From the NCBI RefSeq assembly GCF_003243465.1, contig NZ_QFQZ01000008.1, forward strand, positions 1-64,000: a DNA stretch of 64,000 bases, given 5' to 3'. The notes beneath the pieces were generated by a model that was not told the DNA's origin, did not search any database, and was given only the letters and a program-made list of their open reading frames with translations. This DNA comes from Caulobacter segnis (lineage in GTDB: Bacteria; Pseudomonadota; Alphaproteobacteria; Caulobacterales; Caulobacteraceae). Within the stretch, counting starts at the first letter, position 1. The number at the start of each line of letters is the position of its first letter. This document shows positions 50,248 through 59,570 of the stretch, piece after piece. A program made the position numbers and the translations under genes.

Positions 50248-50988
50248 ATGTTCGACCTCACCGGCAAGACCGCCCTCGTCACCGGCGCCACCGGCGGCAT
50301 CGGCGGGGCCATCGCCCGCGCCCTGCACGCCCAGGGCGCGCATGTCGTGCTCTCCGGCACCCGCGAATCGGCCCTGGCCGAGCTGAAGGCGGAACTGGGC
50401 GATCGCGCCTCGACCGTCGTCGCCAACCTCTCGGACGCCGGACAGGTCGACGGCCTGGTCGCCAAGGCCGAGGAAGCCGCCGGCGCGCCGCTCGACATCG
50501 TGATCGCCAACGCCGGGATCACCCGCGACGGCCTGATCGTCCGCATGAAGGACGAGGACTGGGACACCGTGATCAAGGTGAACCTGGAGGGCTATTTCCG
50601 CCTCGCTCGCGCCGCCGCCAAGGGCATGATGAAGCGCCGCGCCGGCCGCATCATCGGCATCACCTCGATCGTGGGCGTCACGGGCAATCCCGGCCAGACC
50701 AACTACGCCGCCTCCAAGGCCGGAATGATCGGCTTTTCCAAGGCCTTGGCCCAGGAACTGGCCAGCCGAGGCGTGACCGTCAACTGCGTCGCGCCGGGCT
50801 TCATCGCCAGCCCGATGACCGACGCCCTGAACGAGCAGCAGAAGGCCGGCATCCTGTCGACCATCCCCGCGGGCAAGCTGGGCGAGGGCGCCGATATCGC
50901 CGCCGCCTGCGTCTACCTGGCCAGCGATCAGGCCGGTTACGTGACGGGTCAAACCCTGCACGTGAACGGCGGCATGGCCATGATCTAA
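50248..50988 (+). CDS. fabG: 3-oxoacyl-ACP reductase
   Basis: FabG (246 residues) reduces 3-oxoacyl-ACP with NADPH. Cofactor motif TGATGGIGGAIARAL, NAGITRDGLIVRMKDEDWD, catalytic Ser in GITSIVGVTGNPGQ, YAASK (Tyr and Lys), ending VTGQTLHVNGGMAMI. GGGAG precedes the ATG. Located between fabD and acpP, which fixes its identity among SDR proteins. Confidence 0.96.
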   Translation: MFDLTGKTALVTGATGGIGGAIARALHAQGAHVVLSGTRESALAELKAELGDRASTVVANLSDAGQVDGLVAKAEEAAGAPLDIVIANAGITRDGLIVRMKDEDWDTVIKVNLEGYFRLARAAAKGMMKRRAGRIIGITSIVGVTGNPGQTNYAASKAGMIGFSKALAQELASRGVTVNCVAPGFIASPMTDALNEQQKAGILSTIPAGKLGEGADIAAACVYLASDQAGYVTGQTLHVNGGMAMI

Positions 50989-51123
50989 TCCACAGCCTCC
51001 TTTTCGGCGAACCGCTAGTAAGCCGAAAAGGAACGTGATAGGCGGAGCCCCGAACGTCTGTTGACGCGAAGCGGGGCTTCGTCCGAAACAGACCGAAAAT
51101 TTCTAAACGAGGGACTAAACAGA

Positions 51124-51360
51124 ATGTCCGACATTCTCGAGCGCGTGCGTAAGATCGTCATCGAGCACCTGGATGCCGATCCCGAGAAGGTCACCGAGAA
51201 GGCCTCCTTCATCGACGACCTGGGCGCCGACAGCCTCGACAACGTCGAGCTGGTGATGGCGTTCGAAGAAGAGTTCGACATCGAAATTCCGGATGACGCC
51301 GCCGAGCACATCCAGACGGTTGGCGACGCCGTGAAGTTCATCACTGAAAAGACCGCCTAA
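51124..51360 (+). CDS. acpP: Acyl carrier protein
   Basis: ACP (78 residues), carrier of growing acyl chains. The phosphopantetheine serine is in DDLGADSLDNVELVMAFEEE. The start is the ATG at 51124; a TTG further upstream would add 21 residues not found in ACPs. It is followed by a strong terminator, which suggests high expression with partial read-through to fabF. Confidence 0.97.
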   Translation: MSDILERVRKIVIEHLDADPEKVTEKASFIDDLGADSLDNVELVMAFEEEFDIEIPDDAAEHIQTVGDAVKFITEKTA

Positions 51361-51396
51361 GAGGCGTCTCGTTCGCCTAGCGAACCTGACCATATT

Positions 51397-51446
51397 CCGC
51401 CGCGTCGCACGGGCTCTTGCCATCGTGCGCGCGGCGGTTTTCGTTT
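51397..51446 (+). terminator. Terminator/attenuator between acpP and fabF
   Basis: Long hairpin: ccgccgcg and cgcacg (51397-51411, one bulged t) pair with cgtgcg and cgcggcgg (51424-51437), followed by ttttcgttt. Confidence 0.8.
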
Positions 51447-51523
51447 GAGGCCAAGATTCGCGGGTGGCGTGGCCGGGGGAGCTCCCCACATCTCGCTACC
51501 GCATCGAAGGTTGGGAGTGATCC

Positions 51524-52804
51524 ATGCGTAGAGTCGTCGTCACCGGGCTGGGCCTGCTGACCCCTCTGGGCCAGGGCGTTGATGTCACCTGGAAGAACAT
51601 TCTGGCCGGCAAGTCCGGCGCGAACCGCATCACGGCCTTCGATCCGACCGACTATGCCTGTCAGGTCGCCTGCGAAGTGCCGCGCGTCGATGGTCGCGGC
51701 GGCGGCGGTCCGGACGTCGAGGGCAGCTTCGATCCCGACCAGACCATGAGCCCGCGCGACCAGAAGCGCGTCGACGATTTCATCCTGTACGGCATCGCCG
51801 CCGCCGACGAGGCCATCAAGGACTCCGGCTGGGTTCCCGAGACCGACGAGGACAAGTGGCGCACGGGCGTCATCCTGGGCTCCGGCATCGGTGGTCTGTC
51901 GACGATCGCCGACACCGCGCTGGAGCTCGAGGCCAAGGGGCCGCGCCGGGTCAGCCCGTTCTTCATCTCCTCGGCCCTGATCAACCTGATCTCGGGCCAG
52001 GTCTCGATCAAATACGGCTTCAAGGGCCCCAACCACGCGGTCGTGACGGCCTGCGCCACCGGCGCCCACGCCATCGGCGACGCCGCGCGCCTGATCAAGT
52101 ACGGCGACGCCGACGTGATGATCGCCGGCGGCGCGGAAGCCGCCGTCTGCAAGGTCGGGGTCGCCGGCTTCATCGCCTGCCGCGCCATGGCCACCAGCTT
52201 CAACGACACGCCCGAGAAGGCTTCGCGTCCCTATGACAAGGACCGCGACGGGTTCGTGATGGGCGAGGGCGCCGGCGTCCTGGTGCTGGAAGAGTACGAA
52301 CACGCCAAGGCGCGCGGGGCCAAGATCTACGCCGAAGTCGTCGGCTACGGCCTGTCGGGCGACGCCCACCACATCACCGCCCCGTCGGAGGACGGCGAAG
52401 GCGGCTACCGCGCCCTCGCGGCGGCCGTGAAGGACGCGGGCCTGAAGCCCTCGGACATCGACTACGTGAACGCCCACGGCACCTCAACCATGGCCGATGG
52501 CCTGGAGGCGGGCGCCGTCGAGCGCTTCCTCGGCGACCACGCCAAGAACGTGGTCATGTCCTCGACCAAGTCGATGACCGGCCACCTGCTGGGCGCGGCC
52601 GGCGCGATCGAAGGCATCTTCTCGGTGCTGGCGATCCGCGACCAGATCGCGCCGCCGACCATCAACCTCGACAACCCCGACGTCCACGTCGCCATGAACC
52701 TGGCGCCGAACAAGGCCGTGCCGCACAAGATTGACGTGGCCGTCTCCAACAGCTTCGGCTTCGGCGGCACCAACGCCTCGGTCGTGTTCAAGAAGGTCTC
52801 GTGA
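51524..52804 (+). CDS. fabF: 3-oxoacyl-ACP synthase II
   Basis: FabF (426 residues) elongates acyl-ACP with malonyl-ACP. The catalytic triad Cys-His-His is visible in VTACATGAHAIGDAARLI, NAHGTSTMADGLEAGAVE and TGHLLGAAGAIEGIFSVL; the C-terminus has NSFGFGGTNASVVF. It contains a short insertion RVDGRGGGGPDVEGSFDPDQ near residue 53. Its stop overlaps the mltG GTG start. Confidence 0.96.
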   Translation: MRRVVVTGLGLLTPLGQGVDVTWKNILAGKSGANRITAFDPTDYACQVACEVPRVDGRGGGGPDVEGSFDPDQTMSPRDQKRVDDFILYGIAAADEAIKDSGWVPETDEDKWRTGVILGSGIGGLSTIADTALELEAKGPRRVSPFFISSALINLISGQVSIKYGFKGPNHAVVTACATGAHAIGDAARLIKYGDADVMIAGGAEAAVCKVGVAGFIACRAMATSFNDTPEKASRPYDKDRDGFVMGEGAGVLVLEEYEHAKARGAKIYAEVVGYGLSGDAHHITAPSEDGEGGYRALAAAVKDAGLKPSDIDYVNAHGTSTMADGLEAGAVERFLGDHAKNVVMSSTKSMTGHLLGAAGAIEGIFSVLAIRDQIAPPTINLDNPDVHVAMNLAPNKAVPHKIDVAVSNSFGFGGTNASVVFKKVS

Positions 52805-53871
52805 GCAAGAAGCCGTCTCCCCGCAAGAAGACCACGCGGGGCAAGTCCTCCCGCCGGGAGACCGCGTCGGCCGCCAGCCGGCTGACGCGCGGCCTGCTGG
52901 GCGCCGTCGCCACCTTCGTGGCGATCGGCGTGCTGGCGGTTCTGGCGGCGCTCTGGGTCTACAGCGGCCCCGGTCCTTCCGCGCCGAACGGCGAGACCAC
53001 CACGGTCGTCCTGCGCAAGGGCTCCAGCCTGCCGGAGATCGCGTCGAGCCTCCAGAAGGGCGGGGTGATCGGCTCTTCCTCGATCTTCATGACCGCCGCC
53101 AAGCTGACCGGCGCGGCGCGCTCGCTGAAGGCCGGCGAATACGAATTCAAGTCGCGCGCCTCGATGGCGTCGATCCTGGACGCCATCCGCCACGGCCGCA
53201 TCGTTCGCCACTGGATCACCGTTCCCGAGGGCCTGACCTCGGACATGGTGATGGATATCCTCAACAAGTCCGACGTCCTGACCGGCGAGGCCGCCACGCC
53301 GCCGGAAGGCGCGATCCTGCCCGAGACCTACGAGGTCCAGCGCGGCGAGACCCGCGCCGCCGTCCTGCGGCGGATGATGGACGACCGCGACAAGGTGCTG
53401 GACGCCCTGTGGGCAAACCGTGCGCCGGGCCTGCCATTCGCCACCAAGGAGCAGGCCGTCACCCTGGCCTCGATCGTGGAGAAAGAGACCGGCCTGCCGG
53501 AGGAGCGTCCGCGCGTCGCCGCGGTCTTCGTCAATCGCCTGCGGACTGGCATGCGCCTGGGGTCGGACCCGACCATCATCTATGGCATCTCGCGCGGCCG
53601 TCCGCTCGGTCGAGGCATCCTGCTGTCCGAGCTGCGCCGCCCGACGCCCTACAACACCTATCTGATCGCCGGCCTGCCGCCGACGCCGATCGCCAATCCG
53701 GGCCGCGCGGCCCTGGCGGCGGTGCTCAATCCGGCCAAGACGGGCGACCTGTACTTCGTCGCCGACGGTACGGGCGGTCACGTCTTCGCCTCGACGCTGG
53801 AACAGCACAACGCCAACGTCGCCAAGTGGCGCGAGATCGAGCGCCAGCGCGCCGCCAAGACGGGGGGCTGA
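52801..53871 (+). CDS. mltG: Endolytic murein transglycosylase MltG (YceG-like)
   Basis: A 356-residue inner-membrane-anchored lytic transglycosylase that cleaves nascent glycan strands. A basic cytoplasmic N-terminus (SKKPSPRKKTTRGKSS) and one membrane helix (LGAVATFVAIGVLAVLAALW) precede a LysM-like region and the YceG domain with ILPETYEVQRGET and the catalytic Glu in TLASIVEKETGLPEERPRVA, then GMRLGSDPTIIYG and PYNTYLIAGLPPTPIANPG. It begins with GTG overlapping the fabF stop (GTGA). Confidence 0.95.
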   Translation: MSKKPSPRKKTTRGKSSRRETASAASRLTRGLLGAVATFVAIGVLAVLAALWVYSGPGPSAPNGETTTVVLRKGSSLPEIASSLQKGGVIGSSSIFMTAAKLTGAARSLKAGEYEFKSRASMASILDAIRHGRIVRHWITVPEGLTSDMVMDILNKSDVLTGEAATPPEGAILPETYEVQRGETRAAVLRRMMDDRDKVLDALWANRAPGLPFATKEQAVTLASIVEKETGLPEERPRVAAVFVNRLRTGMRLGSDPTIIYGISRGRPLGRGILLSELRRPTPYNTYLIAGLPPTPIANPGRAALAAVLNPAKTGDLYFVADGTGGHVFASTLEQHNANVAKWREIERQRAAKTGG

Positions 53872-53875
53872 GCCC

Positions 53876-54757
53876 ATGCCGCTGTCGGGAATGACGGGTT
53901 TCGCCCGGGTCGAGGGCGCGCATGGCGCCTGGTCGTGGGCGGTCGAGGCGCGCAGCGTCAATGGCCGCAATCTTGAGACCCGATTCCGGGGACCGCCCGG
54001 CTTCGAGAGCCTGGAGCGCGCCGCTCGCGATGGGGCCCAGGCCCGCTTCCAGCGCGGCCAGCTGACCGTCGGCGTCCAGGCCAAGCGGGCCGAGAGCGGC
54101 GGCGAAACCAAGGTCAACATCCAGGTGCTGGAGCGCTACTTGACCGCCGGCGGGCCCTATGTCGCCACCGGCATGGTCGCCAAGCCGTCGCTGGACGGCC
54201 TGCTGGCGCTGAAGGGCGTGATCGAGGCGCGCGAGGACGAGGACGACGCCGAGACCCGCGCCGCCGTCGAGGCCGCCATGGCCGCCTCGATCGCCCAGGC
54301 CCTAGACGGCCTCAAGGCGGCGCGCCTGGAGGAGGGCGCGGCCCTCTCGCCGGTGCTGCATGGCCTGGTCGACCGCATCGAGGACCTGAACCGCCATGCC
54401 GAGGGCGAGGCCGCCGGCCAGCCGTCGGTGCTGAAGGAGCGCTTCGCCCGTCGCATGGCCGAGCTTGTCGGTGAGGGCGCGGCCGAGGAGCGCATCGTCC
54501 AGGAGGCCGCGGCCCAGGCCGTAAAGGCCGACGTGCGCGAGGAACTGGACCGTCTGACCAGCCACGTCGCCGCCGCGCGCGGCCTCTTGGCGGGTGAGGG
54601 CGCGTCGGGCCGCCGGCTCGACTTCCTCTCCCAAGAATTCATGCGAGAATCCAATACCCTCTGCTCGAAATCGGCCCTGACAGCCCTGACCGCGATTGGT
54701 CTGGAGCTCAAGGCCGTGATCGAGCAGTTCCGCGAGCAGGTCCAGAACGTTGAATAA
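53876..54757 (+). CDS. yicC: YicC family endoribonuclease
   Basis: A 293-residue YicC/YloC protein. It starts MPLSGMTGFARVEGAHG and ARSVNGRNLETRFRGPPGFE and ends with the DUF1732 segment REESNTLCSKS-type sequence MRESNTLCSKSALTALTAIG. E. coli YicC and B. subtilis YloC have been reported as endoribonucleases. It starts four bases after the mltG stop and overlaps gmk by 8 bases; the yicC-gmk pair is widely conserved. Confidence 0.94.
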   Translation: MPLSGMTGFARVEGAHGAWSWAVEARSVNGRNLETRFRGPPGFESLERAARDGAQARFQRGQLTVGVQAKRAESGGETKVNIQVLERYLTAGGPYVATGMVAKPSLDGLLALKGVIEAREDEDDAETRAAVEAAMAASIAQALDGLKAARLEEGAALSPVLHGLVDRIEDLNRHAEGEAAGQPSVLKERFARRMAELVGEGAAEERIVQEAAAQAVKADVREELDRLTSHVAAARGLLAGEGASGRRLDFLSQEFMRESNTLCSKSALTALTAIGLELKAVIEQFREQVQNVE

Positions 54758-55391
54758 GCCCCATCATCCCACGCGCGGCCTGCTTTTGATGGTCGTGGCG
54801 CCCTCGGGCGTCGGCAAGACCTCGCTGACCCGCCGCCTGGTCTCGGATCATAACGACCTGCACCTGTCGATCAGCGCCACCACCCGCGACCCGCGTCCCG
54901 GCGAGCATGACGGCCGCGACTATCATTTCGTCACGCGCGAGCGCTTCCAGGAAATGATCGAGCAGGACGCCTTCCTGGAGTGGGCCGAGGTCTACGGAAA
55001 CTACTACGGCAGCCCGCGTCCGCCGATCATGGAAGCTCTGGAGCGGGGCGAGAGCGCGCTGTTCGACATCGATTTCCAAGGCGCGATGAAGGTCCACGCC
55101 CAGGCCAAGCAAGACAGCGTGCTGGTCTACATCCTGCCGCCGTCCCTGGCCGAGATGAGCCGTCGCCTGCACACGCGCAGCCAGGACAGTGAGGAAGTGA
55201 TCCACCGCCGCCTGTCGCGCGCCAAGGACGAGGTCGCGGCCTGGGAGCAGTTCGACTACGTCATTCTGAATGATGATTTCGACCGCGCTTACGCGGATCT
55301 GGCCCACATCTACCACGCCGAACGTCTGAAGCGCGCTCGCAACCCGTGGATCGGTAATCTGGTGGGCGATCTTCTGAAGGAAGACGTCTAG
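54750..55391 (+). CDS. gmk: Guanylate kinase
   Basis: Gmk (213 residues) phosphorylates GMP to GDP. The P-loop APSGVGKTSLTRRLV, GMP-binding STTRDPRPGEHDGRDYHFV-type region (ISATTRDPRPGEHDGRDYHF), FLEWAEVYGNYYGSPR and FDIDFQGAMKVHAQA are typical. The start must be the TTG at 54750 overlapping the yicC end, since the next ATG (54789) lies too close to the P-loop. Confidence 0.95.
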   Translation: MNKPHHPTRGLLLMVVAPSGVGKTSLTRRLVSDHNDLHLSISATTRDPRPGEHDGRDYHFVTRERFQEMIEQDAFLEWAEVYGNYYGSPRPPIMEALERGESALFDIDFQGAMKVHAQAKQDSVLVYILPPSLAEMSRRLHTRSQDSEEVIHRRLSRAKDEVAAWEQFDYVILNDDFDRAYADLAHIYHAERLKRARNPWIGNLVGDLLKEDV

Positions 55392-55436
55392 GGATCAGCG
55401 GCGGGCCTTAGCGACCCGCCGCCGGAGGCGTGACGC

Positions 55437-55694
55437 TTAAAGAGCGCGACGGCCGAAGATCAGGTGGTAGATCGCCAGAACGACGATGGCGCCGATGGTG
55501 GCGACCAGCAGGCTGTAGAGGTTCAGGCCCGACACGCCGCTGTTGCCGAACTGATTGAACAGCCAGCCGCCGACGAACGCGCCGACGATGCCGAGGACGA
55601 TATCCAGAAGCACGCCGCTGCCGGAGCGGTTGACGAGTTTGCTGGCGATGAAACCAGCGATCAGGCCGAGAAGAAGCCAGGCGAGAATGGACAT
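55437..55694 (-). CDS. GlsB/YeaQ/YmgE family small membrane protein
   Basis: An 85-residue protein with three hydrophobic, glycine-rich helices (SILAWLLLGLIAGFIASKLV, LLDIVLGIVGAFVGGWLFNQ, LYSLLVATIGAIVVLAIYHL), the transglycosylase-associated/GlsB-like family linked to general stress responses. The ATG at 55694 has an AAGGAG site 9 bases upstream. The longer frame upstream has no support. A 38-codon gene lies just upstream on the same strand. Confidence 0.9.
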   Translation of the reverse strand: MSILAWLLLGLIAGFIASKLVNRSGSGVLLDIVLGIVGAFVGGWLFNQFGNSGVSGLNLYSLLVATIGAIVVLAIYHLIFGRRAL

Positions 55695-55734
55695 CTTGGG
55701 GACTCCTTGAACGGCCGCCCTGCGCGACCTTGTC

Positions 55735-55759
55735 CAAAAAAGACCCAACGGCGCCGTTA
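55735..55759 (-). terminator. Terminator-like palindrome at the end of the 38-codon gene
   Basis: aacggcgccgtt overlaps the TAA stop and is followed on the minus strand by gggtctttttt. The stem is short (4-5 bp). Confidence 0.5.
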
Positions 55760-55873
55760 GTTCCCGCGGATGCGATCCTGCACGAGGGTAATCAGTTTTT
55801 CGGCTGGCGCGCGGCCCAGGGCGATAAACAGGCCCGAGCCCAGGATGGCTCCGATCAGAAACGACAGGCTCAC
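55757..55873 (-). CDS. Very small membrane protein (38 aa)
   Basis: A 38-codon gene, GTG at 55873 with a strong ggggag ribosome site 7 bases upstream. The product is one hydrophobic helix (MSLSFLIGAILGSGLFIALG) followed by RAPAEKLITLVQDRIRGN, an amphipathic basic tail. No family is recognised. Good ribosome site, membrane-helix pattern and a terminator-like palindrome at the stop all favour a real gene. Confidence 0.7.
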   Translation of the reverse strand: MSLSFLIGAILGSGLFIALGRAPAEKLITLVQDRIRGN

Positions 55874-55970
55874 GCGAGAACTCCCCTACGACTGGGGCTA
55901 TCTTTTGCAGGTCATGCGTGGCCAAGCCAAGGCGACAACGAGGCGCTGCGACGATCGGTCCGCCCTATGC

Positions 55971-57617
55971 TCAGGGCTTGACCGGCGCCACGATCGTCAG
56001 GAGGCAGGTCAGGCCCTCCGGCGCGTAGTCGAACGTCGCCGCGCCCGCGAGCTCGCCCTTCAGGCTGGCGGCGACTAGGCGCGAGCCGAAGCCCTTGCGC
56101 TCGGGCGGGGTGACCGGTGGGCCGCCGCGTTCCTCCCAGCGGATGACCGCGCGGGCGCGCCCCTCCAGGCGCCAGCTGATCGTGACCCGGCCGCCCTCCC
56201 GCGACAGGGCGCCGTATTTCGACGCGTTGGTCGCCAGCTCGTGGAAGATCATGGCCAGGGCCACCGCTGAATTGGGCGACAGCGGCAGCGGCGGGCCATC
56301 CAGGGTGGTCTGGGCGGCGTAGGGCTGCAGCGTCTCGGCCAGAATGTCGCCGAGATCGGCTCCTTCCCAGCTGCGACGAGTCAGAAGATCGTGAGCGCCG
56401 GCCAGGGCGTGGATGCGGTCGTTGAACTGCCGCAGGCCCAGCGCGCCGCCGTCGCGCAGGCTGTGTCGCGCCAGGGACTGGACGACGACCAGGGTGTTCT
56501 TCACACGATGGTTCAGCTCGTTGATCATCAGCTGCTGGCGCTCGGCGGCCTGGCGGGCCTCGGCCTCGCGCTGGCGCAGCACCTCGGCCGCGGCCCGCAG
56601 CGAGCCGCGCACCTCGGCGATCTCCAGCAGATGCGAGGGTGCGGGGTCCAGCGGCGCGCCCGCCGCCAGGGTCTCGGCCTCGCCGACCAGGGCGCGGACG
56701 TCGCGCGAGATCGGCCGGGCGTAGCCCAGCGCAGCCGCGACGGCCAGGGCGATCATCAGGGCGGCGCCCACCAGCGCCGGCCCCAGCGAGCCCAGAACCG
56801 CCCGGTTCACTTCGGTCCGGGGCACCCCGACGATGAAGGTCCAGCCGTAGGTCGAGGAGCGACTGAACGAAGACAGGGTCGGCGTGCCCTCCAGCGTGTG
56901 GCTCGGAATGACACCATCGTTGCTCGCGGCCATCGCCTTGCGCATGTCGGGGCTGGCGAGGCGTCCCAGCATCCTCTCCTGGTCATGCGAGCGGGCGACG
57001 AGCGCGGCGTTGCGGTCGACGATGCTGGCCGTCCAGGTCGCCGGAAAGCCCTGGTCCTGCATCAGGCCCTGAAAGGTCGAGGGGCGTTGGATATAGCCCA
57101 GCACCAGCAGTCGCCCGTTCACCAGCACCGGCATGTTGAAGGCTATGATTGGACCCGACGACGGATAGACGATCAGGTTCGAGACGCTTTCCTTCCCGTT
57201 GGTCATCTCGGCCCAGGCTTGGGGACGTAGCTGCACGCGCGGCGGCGGCGCGCCGGGCGGCAGACGGGTGTTGATCAGCTGGCTTTTCTCACCCGCCAGA
57301 ATGATCCAGGCGTCATGCCCCCGCACCGCCTCGCGCGCCTGCTTTTCGAACGTGGCGAGATCGCCCGCGGCGAGGGCGGGGGAGACGGCCAGGCCTTGCA
57401 GGATGCTGTGGCCCTGGCCGATCTGGCGGTCGGTGGCGATGGCCAGGGCGCGTGTGGTGCTGGTCAATTGGGCGCCGAAGCGCCGATGTCCTTCGGCGTA
57501 CTGGGTGGCGACCAGGACGCCCATCAGCAGGATCGCGGGCGCGGCGAGCGTCAAGGCCATGAACAGCAGGCGCCGCGCGACCGTCGAGGGCGTCCTGCCT
57601 ACGCTGTTGATGGTCAC
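55971..57617 (-). CDS. HWE/HisKA_2-type sensor histidine kinase
   Basis: A 548-residue membrane sensor kinase. Two membrane helices (LLFMALTLAAPAILLMGVLV; LGPALVGAALMIALAVAAAL) flank a periplasmic dCache-like region (about 45-275). The kinase part has the phospho-accepting histidine in NELNHRVKNTLVVVQSLARH, the N box HELATNASKYGALS and IRWEERGGPP with KGFGSRL, the pattern of HWE-family kinases common in Caulobacter. These often feed the PhyR general-stress pathway. The start is GTG at 57617. No response regulator gene is adjacent. Confidence 0.92.
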   Translation of the reverse strand: MTINSVGRTPSTVARRLLFMALTLAAPAILLMGVLVATQYAEGHRRFGAQLTSTTRALAIATDRQIGQGHSILQGLAVSPALAAGDLATFEKQAREAVRGHDAWIILAGEKSQLINTRLPPGAPPPRVQLRPQAWAEMTNGKESVSNLIVYPSSGPIIAFNMPVLVNGRLLVLGYIQRPSTFQGLMQDQGFPATWTASIVDRNAALVARSHDQERMLGRLASPDMRKAMAASNDGVIPSHTLEGTPTLSSFSRSSTYGWTFIVGVPRTEVNRAVLGSLGPALVGAALMIALAVAAALGYARPISRDVRALVGEAETLAAGAPLDPAPSHLLEIAEVRGSLRAAAEVLRQREAEARQAAERQQLMINELNHRVKNTLVVVQSLARHSLRDGGALGLRQFNDRIHALAGAHDLLTRRSWEGADLGDILAETLQPYAAQTTLDGPPLPLSPNSAVALAMIFHELATNASKYGALSREGGRVTISWRLEGRARAVIRWEERGGPPVTPPERKGFGSRLVAASLKGELAGAATFDYAPEGLTCLLTIVAPVKP

Positions 57618-57712
57618 CGCCGCTCCGCTCTATCCCTATGAGGCGGTCAAGCTGGAGAGCATGTCTCGCGCAACGCCGTTCGCCCGAACGGCGAAAGACG
57701 CCAGGATGAAGC

Positions 57713-58531
57713 TCAGGTCAAGCTGGCGCGCGCCAAAGCCAGGAATCCGGCCAGATCGACCACCTCGGCGCGGACGTCGGGGCTGACGCCGGCCTTCTCG
57801 CAGAGCGCGCCGCCGCCCAGCGCCTTGAGGCTGGAGCGCAGCATCTTGCGCCTCTGGCCGAAGGCCGCGGCGGTGACGCGCTCGAGGGCGGCCACCACGT
57901 CGGCGGGCGGAGGATCGGCGCGGGGGAGCAGACGCACCACGGCGGAGGCGACCTTGGGGGGCGGGGTGAAGGCCTTGGCCGGCAGGTCCATCACCGTCCG
58001 CGCTTCGCACAGCGTTTGCGAGATGACCGCGAGCCGACCGTAGGCGTCGTCGTCCGGCTGGGCGACGATGCGATCGGCGACCTCCTTCTGGAACATCAGG
58101 GTCATCGACAGCGGGCGGAACGGTCCGGTCAGCCAGTTGATCAGCAGCTGGGTGCCGACATTGTAGGGCAGGTTGGAGACCACGTGCGCCGCACCGCCGG
58201 CCGCCGCGGCGGCGTCGACCTTCAGCGCGTCGCCCTCGACCAGCTCCAGGCGACCGTCGGCGACCTCGGCGACCTCAGAGAGCAGCGGCAGGAACCGGCT
58301 GTCCTTTTCGATCGCCACGACGCGGGCGCCGGTCTCCAGCAGGGCGCGGGTGAGGCCGCCGGGGCCTGGCCCGACCTCGACCACGGTGTCGCCTTCGCCG
58401 ACCTGGGCCAGCCGGGCGATCTTCCGCGTGACGTTCAGGTCCAGCAGGAAGTGCTGGCCAAAGCTCTTGCGCGCCATCAGGTCGTGGCGCTCCAGGGCCT
58501 CGCGCAGCGGCGGCAGGTCGGCCAGGCTCAT
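57713..58531 (-). CDS. rsmA: 16S rRNA (adenine1518-N6/adenine1519-N6)-dimethyltransferase
   Basis: RsmA/KsgA (272 residues) dimethylates two adjacent adenines in the 3' hairpin of 16S rRNA. KSFGQHFLLDLNVTRKIARL, the SAM-binding EVGPGPGGLTRALLE and the catalytic NLPYNVGTQLLINWL are clear. It lies 22 bases after pdxA, the common surA-pdxA-rsmA arrangement. Confidence 0.96.
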   Translation of the reverse strand: MSLADLPPLREALERHDLMARKSFGQHFLLDLNVTRKIARLAQVGEGDTVVEVGPGPGGLTRALLETGARVVAIEKDSRFLPLLSEVAEVADGRLELVEGDALKVDAAAAAGGAAHVVSNLPYNVGTQLLINWLTGPFRPLSMTLMFQKEVADRIVAQPDDDAYGRLAVISQTLCEARTVMDLPAKAFTPPPKVASAVVRLLPRADPPPADVVAALERVTAAAFGQRRKMLRSSLKALGGGALCEKAGVSPDVRAEVVDLAGFLALARASLT

Positions 58532-58553
58532 GCTCGGTCTTTCTCGGACAGTC

Positions 58554-59570
58554 TCAGGCGCCGCGGCGGGCGGCGATCTCGGCCGCCAGCTGGATGGCGG
58601 CGATCAGGCTATCGGGACGGGCGATCCCCCGTCCAGCGATGTCGAAGCCCGTGCCGTGATCTGGCGAGGTGCGCACGATCGGCAGGCCCAGGGTGACGTT
58701 CACCCCGCCCCAGAAGTCCAGCATCTTCACCGGGATCAGGGCCTGGTCATGATACATGCACAGCACCCCGTCGTAGCGGGCGCGGGCCTCGGCGTGGAAC
58801 AGCGTGTCGGCGGGAGACGGCCCTTGGGCGTCCACGCCCTGCGCCCGCAGTTGCTCGACGGCGGGGCCGATGATCTCCAGCTCCTCCCGGCCGATCGCGC
58901 CGCCTTCCCCGGCGTGCGGGTTCAGGCCCGCGATCGCCAGGCGCGGCGCGGCGATCCCGAAGTCCCGGCGCAGGGCGTCGGCGGTGACAAGGCCCGTGTT
59001 GACGATCCCCTCGATGGTCAGCGCGGCGGGAACCTTGGAGATCGGGGTGTGGATGGTCACCAGGGTCGTGCGCAGGTCGCCGGCCGCCAGCATCATGACC
59101 GGCCCGCGCGGTCCTTCGAAGCGCTCCGCCGCCGTGAGTTCGGCCAGGAACTCGGTGTGGCCCGGGAACTTGAAGCCGGCGTCGTACAGCGGGGCCTTGG
59201 CGATCGGCGCCGTCACCAGCCCCGCGACCTCGCCGGACAGGGCCAGGCCCACGCCGGTCTCGATCCAGCGGATCACCTGTGGCGCATAGGCCGGCGAGGC
59301 GCGCCCCGCCACGACAGGCGACAGCAGGGGGATGTCGATCACCGGCAAGGCCTCGGCGAAGACGTCCATCGCCTCCTGAGGTCGCGTGACGACCCGAACC
59401 TTCACGTCGCCTCCCGCCGAGGCTAGCAGCTGGGCGTCTCCGATCGCGACGAAGCGAGGTCCGTCGTCGCGCAGCGCGCGCCAGGCCTTGGCGATGATCT
59501 CCCCGCCGACGCCCGCCGGATCGCCGGCGCTAAGGGCGAGCGGGCGCGCCAGGGGGGAGAGAGCGGTCAC
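58554..59570 (-). CDS. pdxA: 4-hydroxythreonine-4-phosphate dehydrogenase
   Basis: PdxA (338 residues) acts in pyridoxal 5'-phosphate synthesis, oxidising 4-phosphohydroxy-L-threonine. ALSAGDPAGVGGEII, PGHTEFLAEL, TIHTPISKVPAALT, GLNPHAGEGGAIGREE and CMYHDQALIPVKML supply the conserved metal- and substrate-binding histidines. The GTG start overlaps the surA stop (GTGA), so it is translationally coupled to surA. Confidence 0.96.
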   Translation of the reverse strand: MTALSPLARPLALSAGDPAGVGGEIIAKAWRALRDDGPRFVAIGDAQLLASAGGDVKVRVVTRPQEAMDVFAEALPVIDIPLLSPVVAGRASPAYAPQVIRWIETGVGLALSGEVAGLVTAPIAKAPLYDAGFKFPGHTEFLAELTAAERFEGPRGPVMMLAAGDLRTTLVTIHTPISKVPAALTIEGIVNTGLVTADALRRDFGIAAPRLAIAGLNPHAGEGGAIGREELEIIGPAVEQLRAQGVDAQGPSPADTLFHAEARARYDGVLCMYHDQALIPVKMLDFWGGVNVTLGLPIVRTSPDHGTGFDIAGRGIARPDSLIAAIQLAAEIAARRGA

